Assembly (NCBI GenBank): GCA_963575745.1
Contig: CAUYUJ010016709.1
Span: 158,258-222,257, forward strand
Direction: 5' to 3'
Source of the DNA: Prorocentrum cordatum
Taxonomy: Eukaryota; Sar; Dinophyceae; Prorocentrales; Prorocentraceae
DNA length: 64,000 nt
Part shown: one piece after another, positions 1 to 12,354 of the stretch
How the letters are laid out: each line of letters starts with the position of its first letter
Position numbering within the stretch: the stretch's first letter is position 1
Made by a program: the position numbers and the translations under genes
Notes under the pieces: model-generated
Databases searched by the model: none
Told to the model about the DNA's origin: nothing
What the model saw: only the letters and a program-made list of their open reading frames with translations

Positions 1-2845
1 TTCTAGGAGCCACTCACCCTGCAAAATCTTCGCCGGGACACCGCGTCTGACATTCCCACCCCCCCTGATGCCTTTGGGTCATAGGTTTCTAGGAGCACCC
101 ACCCTGAAAAATGCCTCGCCGGGACCCCCCACCGCGCCCCCACCGCGTCTGACATTCCCAGCCCCCCTGAGGCCTCTGGGCGTAGGTTTTTAGGAGCCAC
201 CCACCCTGCAAAATCCTCGCCGAGACCCCCCACCGCGCCCCCACCGCGCCTGACATTCCCAGCTCCCTGAGGCCTCTGGGCATAGGTTTCTAGGAGCCAC
301 CCACCCTGCAAAATCCTCGCCGGGACCACCCACCGCGCCCCCACCGCGTCTGACATTCCCAGCCTTCTGAAGCCTCTGGGCATAGGTTTCTAGGAGCCAC
401 CCACCCTGCAAAATCCTCGCCGGGACCTCCCACCGCGCCGCCACCGCGACAGACATTCCCAGCCCCCCTGAAGTCCCTGGGCATAGGTTTCAGGAGCCAC
501 CCAACCTGCAAAATCCTCGTCGGTACCCCGCACCGCGCCATCACCGCGTCTGACATCCCCAGCCCCCCTGAGGCTTCTGGGCATAGGTTTCTAGGAGCCA
601 CCCACCCTGCAAAATCCTCGCCGGGACCCCCCACCGCGCCCCCACCGCGTCTGACATTCCCAGCCCCCTGAGGCCTCTGGCTATAGGTTTCTAGGAGCCA
701 CCTACACTGCAAAATCCTCGCCGGGACCCCCCACCGCGCCCCCACCGCGTCTGACATTCCCAGCCCCCCTGAAGCCTCTGGGCATAGGTTTCTCCCACCA
801 TGCAAAATCCTCGCTGGGAGCCCCACCGCGCCCCCACCGCGTCTGACATTCCCAGCCCCCCTGACGTCTCCGGCCATAGGTATCTAGGAGCAACCTACCC
901 TGCAAAATCCTCGCCGGGACCCCCCGCCGCGCCCACACCGCGAGCGACACACCCAGCCCCCCTGAGGCCTCTGGGCATAGCTTTCACCCACCCTGCAAAA
1001 TCCTCGCCGGAACCCCCTACCGCGCCCCCACCGCGTCTGACATTCCCAGCCCTCCTGAGCCTCTGGGCATACGTTTCTAGGAGCCACCCAGCCTGCAAAA
1101 TCCTCGCCGGGACCTCTCACCGCGCCCCCACCGCGTCTGACATTCCCAGCCCCCCTGAAGCCTCTGGGCATAGGTTTCTAGGAGCCACCCACCCTGCAAC
1201 ATCCTCGCCGGGACACCGCGTCTGACATTCCCAGCCCCCCTGAGGCCTCTGGGCATAGGTTTCTAGGAGCCACCCACCCTGCAAAATCCTCGCCGGGACC
1301 CCCCACCGCGTCTGACATTCCCAGCCCCCCTGAAGTCTCTGGGCATAGGTTTTTAGGAGCCACCCACCCTGCAAAATCCTCGCCGGGACCCCCCACCGCG
1401 CCCCCGCCGCGTCTGACATTCTCAGCTCCCTGAGGCCTCTGTCCATAGGTTTCTAGGAGCCACCCACCCTGCAAAATCCTCGCCGGGACCCCCCACCGCG
1501 CTCCCACCGCGTCTGACATCCCCAGCCCCTCCGAAGCATCTGGGCATAGGTTTCTAGGAGCCACCCACCCTGCAAAATCCTCGCCGGGACCCCCCACCGC
1601 GCCCCCGCCGCGTCTGACCCAGCCCCCCTGAGGCATCTGGGCACAGCTATCACCCACCCTGCCAAATCCTCGCCGGGACGCCCCACCGCGCCCCCACCGC
1701 GTCTGACATTCCCAGCCCCCCTGAGGCCTCTGGGCATAGGTTTCTAGGAACCACCCACCCTGCAAAATCCTCGCCGGGACCCCCCACCGCGCCCCCACCG
1801 CGTCTGACATTCCCAGCCCCCCTGAAGCCTCTGAGCATAGGTTTCTAGGAGCCACCCACCCTGCAAAATCCTCGCCGGGACACCGCGTCTCACATTCCCA
1901 GCCCCCCTGAGGCCTCTGGGCATAGGTTTCTAGGAGCCACCCACCCTGCAAAATCCTCGCCAGGACCCACCACCGCGCCCCCACCGCGTCTGACATTCCC
2001 AGCCCCCTTGAGGCCTCTGGTCATAGGTTTCTAGGAGCCACCCACCCTGCAAAATCCGGGACCTCCCACCGCGCTCCCACCGCGTCTGACATTCCCAGCC
2101 CCCCTGAAGCCTCTGGGCATAGGTTTCCAGGAGCCACTCACCCTGCAAAATCCTCGCCGGGGCCCCCCACCGCGCCCCCACCGCGTCTGACATTCCCAGC
2201 CCCCCTGAAGCCTCTGGGCATAGGTTCTAGGAGTCACCCACCCTGCAAAATCCTCGCCGGGACCCCCCACCGCGCCCCATCGCGACTGACATTCCCAGCC
2301 CCCCTGATGTCTCTGGGCATAGGTTTCAGGAGCCACCCAACCTGCAAAATCCTCGTCGGTATCCCCCACCGCGCCCCCACCGCGTCTGACATTCCCAGCC
2401 CCCCTGAAGCCTCTGGGCGTAGGTTTCTAGGAGCCACCCACCCTGCAAAATCCTCGCCGGGAACCCCCACCTCGCCCCCACCGCGTCTGACATTCCCAGC
2501 CCCCCTGAGGCCTCTGGGCATAGGTTTCTAGGAGCCACCCACCCTGCAAAATCCTCGCCGGGACCCCCACCGCGCCCCCACCGCGTCTGACATTCCCAGC
2601 CCCCCTGAGGCCTCTGGGCATACGTTTCTAGGAGCCACCTACCCTGCAAATTCCTCGCCGGGACCACCCACCGCGCCCCCACCGCGTCTGACATGGGGAC
2701 CCTCACCGCGCCCGCCACCGCGTCTGACATTCCCAGCCTCCTGAAGCCTTTGGGGATCAGTTCTCCATGGCCCCCCCCCCTGCCAAATCCTCGCTGGGAC
2801 CACCCACCGCGCACGCCACCGCGTCTGACATTCCCAGCCTCCTGA
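1..2845. repeat. 101-bp minisatellite array, copy 1
   Basis: About 28 head-to-tail units with a modal period of 101 bp (for example 2427 to 2528). Each unit contains the blocks TAGGAGCCACCCACCCTGC, AAAATCCTCGCCGGGACC and CGCGTCTGACATTCCCAG. Units vary by substitutions and by loss of short C-rich blocks. The array runs off the left edge and ends 87 bp beyond the stop codon of the Rep/helicase element. It has long minus-strand open frames in all phases because stops are rare in the unit; 101 is not a multiple of three and indels are frequent, so I do not regard these as genes. The same variant units recur in the same order after 54194. Confidence 0.97.
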
Positions 2846-2931
2846 CGCTCCTGGAGATGAGCGCGCAGCTCTCCTGGACCCACATCCAGACCGGGCGCGC
2901 CCCGCGATCCATGCCCGCCGGGCTTTCCGCT

Positions 2932-4341
2932 TCACGCTGGCTTTTTCGCAGTCGCTACCACGTCATGCGACCGGTCTGCCACGCGCTTCCGACTGCGCTC
3001 CTGTTCTGCATCGCATACGTTACACCGCTGTGTTCCGTCCGATCTCTTCGTCGCCCGCCTTGACAACCACGCGCTGAATCCCGCCTTCTCGACGCAATTT
3101 TTACACTGCACGCACTTCCAATACCCGCGCGGCGGTCGCGCTCCCTTCACGCACGTTTCGCACTTGCGTTGCTTGTCGGCGACGTCGTTCCACATTCGCC
3201 TGGAAAATGCGCCCTCCGGCTGTTCCTCGCCGCACCCCACGCACGACTTCACCTTCGCCTTCTTGACGCACGTTTCACACTTGCGTTGCTTGTCGGCGAC
3301 GTCGTTCCACATCCGCCTGGAGAACGCGGCCTCCGGTTGTTCCCCGCCGCACGCCACGCGCGACTTCACCTTCAATTTCTCGTTCCTTTCGGCGGCAGCC
3401 CGCTCGACGCACTCCGTGCATTTTCGCGGCCTGGGCCTCTCTTCCCACATTGAGCCCGAATACATGTCGCGCGGTTTCTCCTCACCACACCGCGAACACT
3501 TCTTCCGTTCCTCCTCTCCCCCCCGCCGCTCCCCCTCCTTCCTCTCCTCTCTTTTGCACTTGTCGCACCAGCGCTCCACGTCATCGACGTCGCGCTTCGC
3601 GAAATGGGTGGCGATCTTGCTCTCCTTGCAGCGACCACATACGAGGTGCTTCTTCAGTTCTTCACACTCTGCGCACATTCCTCCCCTACCTCGGCTGTTC
3701 CCCGCCAGTTCCCACTGATACCGCGCGAACGCCTCTTCGTATTTCCGATGCTCGCACACGCGGCAACTCCGTCTCTCGGGGCAGTCCACGCAGCGCCGCG
3801 TGGTCAGCTTCGACGGGTGGTGCTGTGACGCGTGGAAAGCCTCCTGGCACTTCCATAAACCACAATCCATGCATTGCCACGGCGTGCCCGCCCTCTTCTT
3901 ATCTTCCAGGCACACGGTGCACACGCGGAGCCCGTCTGCGCGGCTCCACTGCCCGATCGTTGGGTACATATTCTTGTACTTCGTGCACCCGCAGACCGCG
4001 CACCTGCCGGACGGCATGAACTCCTTCTCTATCGCCTCCCAGTCCAATTCTTCTCCGCGCAACGTGCGCAGCAGCAAGTCCGGGCCCTTCCGCTCGTCCT
4101 TCTTCTGATACGGCGCAATGTCGAAAGGGCGAAAGATCAGCATATCCTCGCGGCGCTGCACCCGCGTCAGTGCCACGTAGCTCGACAGAGGTGACGTGCC
4201 CCCGCCGATGCTCAGGTCCACAATGACACCCTGCTTGAACGTCTGCCCCTGCGCCGCATGGGCCGTCACTCCGAAGGCTGGCGCTAGTGGGAACTGCCGT
4301 CTCTTAACCTTGAGTCGCGGATGCGGACGGCCCTTGTCCAC
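2932..4341 (-). pseudogene. Rep/helicase element copy 1: helicase motifs V/VI and eight-module zinc-finger tail
   Basis: The first 75 residues carry the last helicase motifs: FGVTAHAAQGQTF and YVALTRVQ, typical of Pif1. The rest, about 370 residues, is a run of eight CxxC...CxxC modules separated by 15-30 residues, many with a Phe/Tyr-x-x-x-x-Trp core (for example CSRCGEEKPRDMYSGSMW, later CTEC). The pattern resembles Stc1-type zinc domains, but that assignment is from memory of the family. Modules six and seven are recent duplicates, nearly identical in DNA (around 3160-3240 and 3265-3345). Module six has lost its first Cys (SRVACGG) in both element copies. The TGA stop at 2932-2934 is 87 bp from the minisatellite. 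Confidence 0.85.
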
Positions 4342-4344
4342 GAA

Positions 4345-5232
4345 CTAATCCTTCTTCTGCGGAACCACGGGGTACAAGCCGGGTGTCGTTAATCCCTCGA
4401 TCGTCCACGGGCACGGCTTCCTGCCGCCGTTCCCGTCATCGCCTTCGTCGAACAACACGAAAATCACTTTTGGCGTCTTCTTCACAATGGTCTCCCCGCC
4501 GCGCGTGACTAGATCATTGACGTCGTCCCCGTCGCATACCCAGGATTGCACCCGGCCAACGCGACCGCGCAGCAGGTTTTTGTCCTCGCTTCGATCGATA
4601 TGATCGGTCAGAGCGACGGGCATGCATTCAGCGATGGGCAAGAAGCCGTACAAGTCCCCGCTCTCCTTGTCGTGTCGTTGCAACCATGCCATCTTCTGCT
4701 GCGGCAGATCCGGCCGCTCCCGCAGCGCCTCTGGCGTGGGCGTATCTCGCGCAGGGACGTACACCATCGGCTTTCTGTGCTTGCGTGCGTACTGGGACGC
4801 ACGGAGCTTGTTCGCCTCGTACTTCACGTCGTTGTTTGGGAACACACCCGGCGCCACGAGGAACTTGTCTGACTGCAGACGCGGGTCGTCGGGACCATCC
4901 ACCACGAGCTTGCGGCGCGCGCGTTCCGCTCTGCACACCTTGCACTCCTGCTCGCGGATATCTTTCGGCGTCACGGGGCGTTTCCGTCGTTGCCCCGCGC
5001 TGGACGACGCTGCGTCCCTTCCGCCACTGCACAATTCCCGACACGCTCTATTCCCGCAGCATACGTCCCCCCCCCCAACCAGCTCCCAGGAACGGTCGTA
5101 TGCCGGCCGTGCAAGAATGCGTGCGCATCCGCCGACAGCGACCCTCTTCGGAATTCCTCCTGCACCTCCTTCAACCAGGCGTCGTCGCAACGCTCGCACT
5201 CTTCCAGCTCTGTCACGCCCTGAATCCCACAC
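4345..5232 (-). pseudogene. Rep/helicase element copy 1: helicase middle section
   Basis: From the C run at 5067-5076 down to a TAG at 4345-4347 this frame resumes the helicase protein, with the same residues as copy 2 (for example PKVIFVLFDEG and NLLRGRVGRVQ). The section resembles the linker and insert part of Pif1-like helicases in Helitrons, where SH3-like and beta-rich inserts sit between motifs III and V. It contains a Cys-rich stretch (CKVCRAERARR). The TAG replaces the Trp codon that copy 2 keeps, so this is a point nonsense mutation. Residues upstream of 5077 in this frame are not part of the protein. Confidence 0.8.
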
Positions 5233-7721
5233 TCGGCTCCGCCCCAGAGAAGCGATTGCCCGTGCAACACGGGTGGCAGCGAAGTGTACTTGCGCGCAGC
5301 CGAAATCCGCTCCGTGGGGACGTCGGCGAGGAAGCCTCCATCAGGGGGGGCCAGCTGCCAGAAGTCACCACTCAGCACGACGTTCAGGCCGCCGAACGGG
5401 CGTGGAACGCCATCGTCGCCGAGTTTCGTCGTGCCCACGGCCCGAATGACCACGCGAAGTTTCGCGTCCACTTCTGCTAGCAGTCTAGCGCTCACCATGC
5501 TTATCTCATCGATAAAAAGCCACCTCCACTGGAGCAATCGCTTCGCAGTCTCGTACTGCAACTTCACGTCCTCTCCACCCTTCTCTTCTCCCCGCTTGAT
5601 GGCCGGAATGCCACACGCATGGTGGATGGTGTCGCCTCCCAGCAGCTGAGCCATGACGGCCTGCAAGGCGGTTATCTGGAAGTGCACTCCGATAGTCCAT
5701 TTCATCACCTTCTCAAACAACTCATGACGAATAATGCGAAGCACGTGCGACTTGCCGGTACCAGGGCCCCCGTGCATGCACCGCTGCAGCGGCTCACCCA
5801 TGCTGCCGTCCTCTCTTCCTTCGCCGTCTATCTCACGCATTACTCGAGACGCCACCTTCTTGACCATCTCGAACTGCTTCGCGTTCACAACACGCCGCCC
5901 CGTGTGCTTGTCCACCCGGAACTCTAGGTCCCTGAGCCACGCGGCAACGTCCTCCGATGTTGCCGCCTGGCCAGCGACGACAACTGCGCCGTCAGCCTCC
6001 GCCAGTCGGTCTGCCATGGATTCCTCCTTGTTCCGAGATTTGCGCGCCTCCCTGAGTACCTGCTCAACGTCGCAGGGCTCCTCCGCGGGCCATGCACTCA
6101 GAATCCCGCTCAACGGCGTTTCGCCATCGCGAAGCCCCCACACCTGTTGCGCGACACTCATGCCTCCTTTCGAATTTTCGTAGTGGGAGACGCTTCCAGC
6201 TCCCTGCCCAGGGTCTGCGTCGTCCTCGTCGCTGCTGCTGTCTCCGTCGCCGTCCTTGCGCCTCTTCCCGCCCGCGCGGGACTTGAGCGCCTCGTCGAGC
6301 TGATCGAAGCCCACGTCCAACTCCTCGTCGCTCACGTCCTCGTCGGTCCCATCCCCCGCTTCGTCCGTGTCTCGTGGCCGCGCGCGGTGCACACTGAGGA
6401 AGTTGCCCACGTACCGCGCGGCCTCCTTCGTCTGCACCCCCCCGTCCAGCCACGCCACCATGGCCGCGTCCCATGTCGTCGCATCCCCGCGCAAGCTCCC
6501 TGCGAACACGACGTGCGCGTCAGCCGCGTCGAGCCTCAACGTCCACGGGTGGAAGTACGTCATGACAATGCGCGCAGATCGCTCCGCTTCTCCAGGACGT
6601 CCGCGTGGCACGGGCGCTCCGAAAAAGGTTGGCGCCTTGGGTCTTTTGTTCCGCTTGAGCACCCGCGTGTGACGAAGGTGGGCGCACCCGTCTGTCTCTG
6701 GATAAGGCACCCAATCGACGCCTCCTCCTTCCTTCACCACGTAGTCCTCCCCAGGTTCCAGGTCCTGCTCCAATTTCGGGTTCTTACAATTCTCCCGCAC
6801 CTTCTCCTTGCCCTTCTGCGTCAAGACGGCGTGATGCCGGGGATGTTCCGCATCCCCGAGTCTCGTCGGGAACGACACCAAAACCGGCGTCCAGAACGTC
6901 GCGAACTCGTACGGCGACAAGTGCCACAGGTCGGGCACGTTCGGTCGCAGCCCATATAACATGGCCACGTCTCGGAAGGTTACCTTTCTGCGTCTCCTCT
7001 GCCGCATGTCCACCTCAGCAAACTGCGCTTTGCGCCCGCCTGCCGCGCGGTCTGCCAGGCGCTCGACCACGTCCACGTACTCGCGTCCATAAAAGGCTGT
7101 GGTCTGACACGACTTCAGTGATTCCGCCGCAGTGACATCGTCCTCTCTCGCGAACGCCCTCAGGTTCGCACGCTCCACTTGCCCCCGCGCGATGCCCTTG
7201 CCGTACGCGTCGCTCATGATTCGGTTCGCTACTCTCTTCCCGATCCGATTCGAATTCTCGCCCTGCAGCTGCCTGCCAAGCTTCTCTATCCCCTTGCAGC
7301 ACTCCTTCACTTCGTGAAAAGCCATGGGTAGCCGCTTCGTGCAGTAGTCGCAGGCGTACCCTGCCTGTGCGTCCTGTGCCATCTGCGCGACCTTGATGAT
7401 CGCTGCGTCGTTGAGCTTCTTATCGCACGCTTTCCCGCACGTACAACAAACATCTGTGATGGGGAACCGATACGGCAATTGCACGTCGGAATTGAAACGT
7501 TGCGCGGACAACATGCATGGATGCGTGCCGTTCAGACTCGCGTGATTCATCGGCCCGTGCAGGCTTCCCGTTCGATTCCGTCGCCCTGCCCCTGGCATGT
7601 CCAACGCTGCCGCCTGCCCTGGACACACGACGATGGCGCGGCCAATGAGCTGCGACGTCCGCGGAAAGTCCGCCTTGCACAGCTTCGGGTTGTCCTTCCG
7701 GCGGCACGCCGGCAGGGGCAC
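4971..7721 (-). pseudogene. Rep/helicase element copy 1: two-tyrosine motif and Pif1-type helicase core
   Basis: Open frame of 916 codons continuing the Rep protein after the near-7725 frameshift. The motif GYACDYCTKR (residues 121-130, Tyr codons 7356-7358 and 7344-7346) has the Tyr-x3-Tyr-x2-Lys form of the Helitron catalytic tyrosines. A Cys-rich segment (CCTCGKACDKK) precedes it and an acidic, Ser-rich linker lies near residues 480-520. The helicase core has Walker A GGPGTGKSH (5750-5773), Walker B LFIDEISMV (about 5498-5520) and motif III GGLNVVLSGDFWQLAPP, all diagnostic of the Pif1/RecD family. The correct frame ends at the ten-C run 5067-5076, where copy 2 has eight C; the final 35 residues are off-frame. 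Confidence 0.88.
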
Positions 7722-10700
7722 TCGCCCTCAGTCTCTTCGTTCTTCAAATGCACGTGGTTCTGCTTCCTCTCCTGTAGGTACTGCACGTCTTCGTCCAGGT
7801 ACGCTTTCTCCCATGCCACCGCGTCGTCTGCTGCCTCCTTCTCCGTTGCTGCAGGGTCAAGTGTGCGACACTGAAACGCGGGCCTGCAAATGAGACCGCC
7901 CTCGTTTTTGAACTCTGGCCACGCCTTCTCTGCCTCACCCAACTTGCCAATCATCTCCTCCGGCGCCATCTGCTCCGAATAAACCTGGCGGCACACGCGA
8001 CTCTTATACTCCAAATAATCCTCCACGATTTTCCTTCCACGGCCTTCCACCTCGTCGCGGACGATTTCGAAGACCTCTTCCAGCGGTGTGTGCTGGTGCA
8101 GGCACTGGATGAATACCTGGCAGTGCGCGTGGAGAGACCCCGTGGACTTCTGCGCTTCGATCGACACGTAGTAGGCATCAACGCGCCCGAACGCACCCCC
8201 ACCAGGCTCAGCATTACTCCCGAACAGGTCCTGGCAAGGTGCCCCGTTCTCCGCCTCGTTGCACCGGGGGCAATTCGGACAGGTCCGCACGCCAAACAAG
8301 TGACGGAGCGTCGCGTCCACCCGGATACGGAAACCGTCCACGCTGGTCATGGGATCACTCGCAAGAATTCGTCTGCGCTCGGTCCATGGCGGCACTCCGG
8401 CCTCCCCCGCGGCCATTGGCAGATCCATCTGCAGCCCGTCCATGTCGGGGGCTACGCGCGGCCAACCCCGACCTCCCGCCAGCCGCGAATGCGCTTCATC
8501 ATCAGCTGCTTTGTGCACGGGGTCCTGCCGTCGAGTGCGCGAGAGTCTCACCACGAGAAGATTGTGACCTTCGTCGGGCGAGAAGGTTACGAATATGGGA
8601 ACGCCGCACCGCACTCGCAGCGCGTTCGTCTCGAACCGCATGACTCGACGCGCTTCCTGCGTCCCAGGCAGTCGCCGCGAAGTGTGCTCTATGTGCGTCA
8701 GCAGCTTATGGGCGGCCTTGCCCAACTCTGGCACGTGCCGCACTTTGGTCACGTCGCCGTTTACTTTCTGTTTCCTATTGTTGATGTCGACGTACCACCC
8801 ATCGAGCGCGCGATAAATCTGCTTCGCTCCTTCAGCGATTTCCCCGGGAGTGAGCTGTTCGACCTCGCCTGATTCGTTCGCTGACACATACGTGAACCAC
8901 GTCCTGCTCAGGTTCACAGCCGATCGAAACACAAGGTTCCTCGACACGAATCCGAAGTGCCAGTCGCGGGAAATCTGGCTCTCCACGCGACGACTCATTA
9001 TCCTTGCCCACAGCGGCAGCTCCACCCGCGGCGCCTCGTTCCCCCGTCGGTGGCGCGGGCGCTTCATAAACTCTGGGCAGTCTGGCATTCCCGCGCAATA
9101 CTTAAACAGAAACGCGAACGCGACGCCGAAATACCAGGGCTCGAACTGATCCATCATCACGTTTCCAGTGCGCACGCGGAGCCGATCCACGCGCTGCCTT
9201 TCGCGCCCAGCCTGAATCAGCATGTCGCGCTCCACTTCTTCCCGCGCCGTCTCATCCGCGCCAGAGGCCGTTTCCTCAAGGACGCGCCCGCGTTTACTTG
9301 CCCGTCCTGCCTTCTCGCCGCCTTCTTCGTCCTCGCTGGAGTTCGACGCGTCGTCGGCCCCGCCGCGCGCGCACTCCTCATCTAGCCGTTGCACGAAGTT
9401 CCGCGCGGCCTCAATCCGCTGTGCATTGATGTCTATCTCGTCGAAACTGCTCTTCTCACACACCACAGCGTTCGCCTTCGTGGTCTCCAAAATTTCTCCC
9501 GCCTCACGTAGCCCGTCGGGCCTCGGCACGGGCGTCGCCGCCTTCTGCATTTGGATCTTCTCAAGCGCGTCGTCCAGGGGCACCAGGCGCATGATCTCCT
9601 GTGGCACGCCTTCCTCCGGAAGCTCCATGGCTCTTTTCCGGACCTCCTCCATGTCCACGTTTCTGCACGCGCGATGCCCGCGGGCCCTCGCCCCCTCGAT
9701 GAGGTCCACGACCACCTTCCTGCGCGCCAGCGCCTGGTGCACGAACGTGGACATGCTCTCCGCAGTATCGCTGTCGCCGCCGGACTTCAAGATCACAGAC
9801 ACGATGCCTGCAAACTCCGCGCCCTTGCGCGGAAGTGCCGGCGCATGCCCGTCCGCGGCAGCCTCATCAGCGGCAGCCAACTGCGCTAGAACGTCCGTCC
9901 ACGGCATCGGGAACGACGTCGCGTTTCCGCGAGCCGCCATGCGGACTTCGTTCGCACCCACTTCCATGTCAAAAGACCGTTCCTTCCGGTATCGTTTCTC
10001 CAGTGTGAAGCACACCATGGATGTGATGCAGACTGAGGCGCAGATCATCTCCAATATTGTCACTTTCCTACCGAATAGTTCCTCCGGCGAGTAGAAAGCC
10101 ATCATATCATTGGCAAGCGCAGCGGGGGGCAGCGTCGCCTCCCCGCGAACGCCCACCATCGCGTTCTTACGCTCACCGAAAAGCGGGGCTTCACAACATC
10201 TGCACGCCGTGTTCTCCAAGTGCCACGTGCCACTGCCGCACCGCATGTCCTCTGGGCAACAGAGCACGCTGACGGGCCCCTCTTCTGATGGAACCGTCAC
10301 TTGCCAATCATTAAACTCCTCCATTCGATCTCGGAGATGAACGCCGCTGCTACCCTCCGTTTCGGCTCTCACATTGCCGAACCGCTCCACGTACGCGTCC
10401 ACCGACATATGCCCCCTCACAAACGCGCCTGACAGCCCGAACAAACCGTCCGCGTTGGGACTCACCGCGCGCCATTCGATCGGGCTCCCTCTGCGCCCTT
10501 CAACGCGCGGGAACTTCCGTGCGCACACCATGCACACGAGAGAGTCGACCGCACCCTCGCGCAGACTCCGCGCATACTCGAGCAAACATCGACGATCGAT
10601 CGCCAGTGCTGCAAGCGGCGCGCCCGTTCGAACTTTCCATGCAATGGCCTCGTTGTAGGCGGACCAGTACTGTGTCTCTCTACGCCTCGTCTCGTCTTCT

Positions 10701-11467
10701 TCGTTGCATGCGAGCGCCTCCGCGACGTCCCGGAGATCCCCCGCGTGATTGCTTACCACATGATCCTGGAGCTCCGCGTTGCTGGACCCTCTCCACCCGC
10801 AGCTGCTGAAAGCGCAGTGTGCTTGCGGCAGCTCGACGGCACCTCGTGAGAAGATGGCCTCGTCTTTCAACGATGCTCCGTGCACGGAGACCGCTGGCAC
10901 GGTGGGGTGCTCTTTCGTAAGCCCTGCGGCCGCCCGTGGACCGTCTTCTCTGCCCCCCCGACAGGCATCCGCGGACGCGCGGCCGTTCTCGACGGCGCGG
11001 ACGCGGTGCACGTGCGCTGCCCCCGCTGGCTCCGTGTAGTCGTTCTCCACCACCTGTGCCTTGCTCTGCTCCGTGCCGCTCCTGCACGCACCGCCCGCGC
11101 TGGCGTCCGCCCCTGCACTGCTCGGCCGCGCCGTCCTGGAAATCACTACACCCTCGGACTCTTGACCATCATTGGCCGCGCTGGCCCTGCCTGCATTGCG
11201 CGCCGTCTCCGGCCGGCTCACCGGGTGCGGAGAAGGCGGAGGGGGCGCCGCCTGGTCGGACGGCTTCACCCCACCGCCATTCTCACCGGCGGACGTCTGA
11301 GCGCTGGCGCCCCCCTCGGCCGGCGCGCTTTTCCTCGTTGAGCGCGCTCGTTTCGCCGTCGTCTGCAATCCTGCGCTGTCGTGCTGTCCTGTCTCTCCCT
11401 CGCCTCCTTCCCGTTCAGTCCGTGCTTCCTCCTCCTCCTTCACCGTTGGGCCTGGAGGATTGCTCAA
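7547..11467 (-). pseudogene. Rep/helicase element copy 1: N-terminal region with C2H2-like finger and HUH motif
   Basis: Open frame of 1,306 codons; only the part upstream of about 7725 is in the element's frame, and the last 60 residues are off-frame. Residues 1-200 are low complexity (Ala, Gly, Glu, Arg). A C-x4-C-x12-H-x4-H finger lies at residues 218-241. Further Cys pairs sit near residue 322 (CMVC) and in a CCPEDMRC...CRCC segment. The HUH motif of rolling-circle Rep proteins is GSLHAHCQVF, with HAH at 1113-1115 (8123-8131). The stretch GVPIFVTFSPDEG upstream is a probable Rep motif 1. The frame begins at a TTG at 11465-11467 with an in-frame stop at 11474-11476. The first in-frame ATG is near residue 322, so the real start or a 5' exon is unresolved. 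Confidence 0.8.
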
Positions 11468-12354
11468 TGAAGATCATTCGTGATGGATCAAGATCTGCCA
11501 CCGTGCCTTGGGCACAGAGTGGGCGTGTCCTCCGGTCGTCTGCCTCAGACCTGCGTGACTGCTTCAGAAACAACAATGCCACAAGACGGGCAAAGAGGGC
11601 CCCAAACAGCGCCCACGGCGAATTAAATCGAGCCGACGACGACGCGGCCGCCACAGGCAAGAGTCTATCCTCGACGCCCACCGCGGTGACGGAGAGCGCA
11701 CCGACCCCTGAAAACAAACAACACAAACCCTCCTTTGGGGTCGGCGGCAGAGGCGGCAGCCTTTAGATTACCCAAATTAGACGCAGAAGACTGGCGCCGA
11801 TATCCCGGCGGGTGCTAGTGGGGATACGCGAAACATGACAAATACTGAAACCGTCCGCCTCCTCCGCCTCCTCCTCCTCTTCCATCGCCTCCCCACCTCC
11901 TCGCCCTCCTCCGCCTCCTCCAAGAAGATAACGGACATGGGAGGGGAAGACGGAAGAACGACCCCCCCCGCGTGAAGCCTGAGCGTCCAAGTCTCCCTGT
12001 CGAGTATCAAGCCGCAGTCGGGACAGCACAGGATCCGCAAGGTGGACCTCCCCTCTTCTTTCATTCCATCTCCTACCTCCCGCCCTGTAAGCAAATGCTC
12101 ACATGACTATGGTACCGCTCGTGTGATGTAGGTCCCGGCCCCCCTCGAGCAGTTAGAGTTCTACGAGAATTTCAAAACTGCCCCAGATCGACTCCAATTA
12201 AGGCACACTTCCGAACGTGCAGGCGTAGATAACACGATCGTCGAATCCACGCTAGAACATGCCGCGTTTTATGTTGCGAAATGTACGAACATTGTGCCAT
12301 GCGATACTGCTCTCCCGTGCAGTCGCGTACAACAGCGCCGTGTGTGAACACACA
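11468..12354. other. Intergenic region beyond the Rep/helicase frame
   Basis: No gene is supported here. The stretch contains a CCTCCGCCTCC-rich tract (about 11858-11922) and a motif GTGGGGATACGCGAAAC near 11818 that recurs at 15466 (GTGGGGATACGCGAAGC). The 5' end of the Rep/helicase transposon should lie in or beyond this stretch but I could not identify it. A 20-base string near 12181-12201 is shared, with one difference, with the 5' side of the LINE ORF1 near 23096-23115. Confidence 0.6.

Larger units (their letters stand above)
2932..11467 (-). mobile_element. Helitron-like Rep/Pif1-helicase element, copy 1 (inactivated as assembled)
   Basis: The coding part of a rolling-circle (Helitron-like) transposon, read on the minus strand. 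Joining the consecutive reading frames gives about 2,845 residues in this order: C2H2-like finger, HUH nuclease motif, two-tyrosine motif, Pif1 superfamily helicase, cysteine-rich tail. Rep plus Pif1-type helicase in one protein is the hallmark of Helitrons. The coding frame is broken by a 1-base deletion near 7725, a 2-base gain in a C run at 5067-5076 and a TAG at 4345-4347 where copy 2 has TGG. No intron is obvious inside the coding stretch. Element termini (5' TC, 3' CTRR plus hairpin) were not located, so the true element is longer than these limits. Confidence 0.85.

Noticed and set aside
1-2845. Many long minus-strand ORFs with GLGMSDAVGARWGVPARIL-type repeats
   Set aside because: They are translations of the 101-bp minisatellite in all phases; period and indels are not multiples of three and no unit has a start context or domain.
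8123-8131. Tyr1151 and Tyr1154 (DYLEYK) shortly after the HUH motif as the catalytic tyrosines
   Set aside because: Spacing of two residues and distance of about 36 residues fit Helitron Rep poorly; GYACDYCTK further on has the Tyr-x3-Tyr-x2-Lys form and a better distance.
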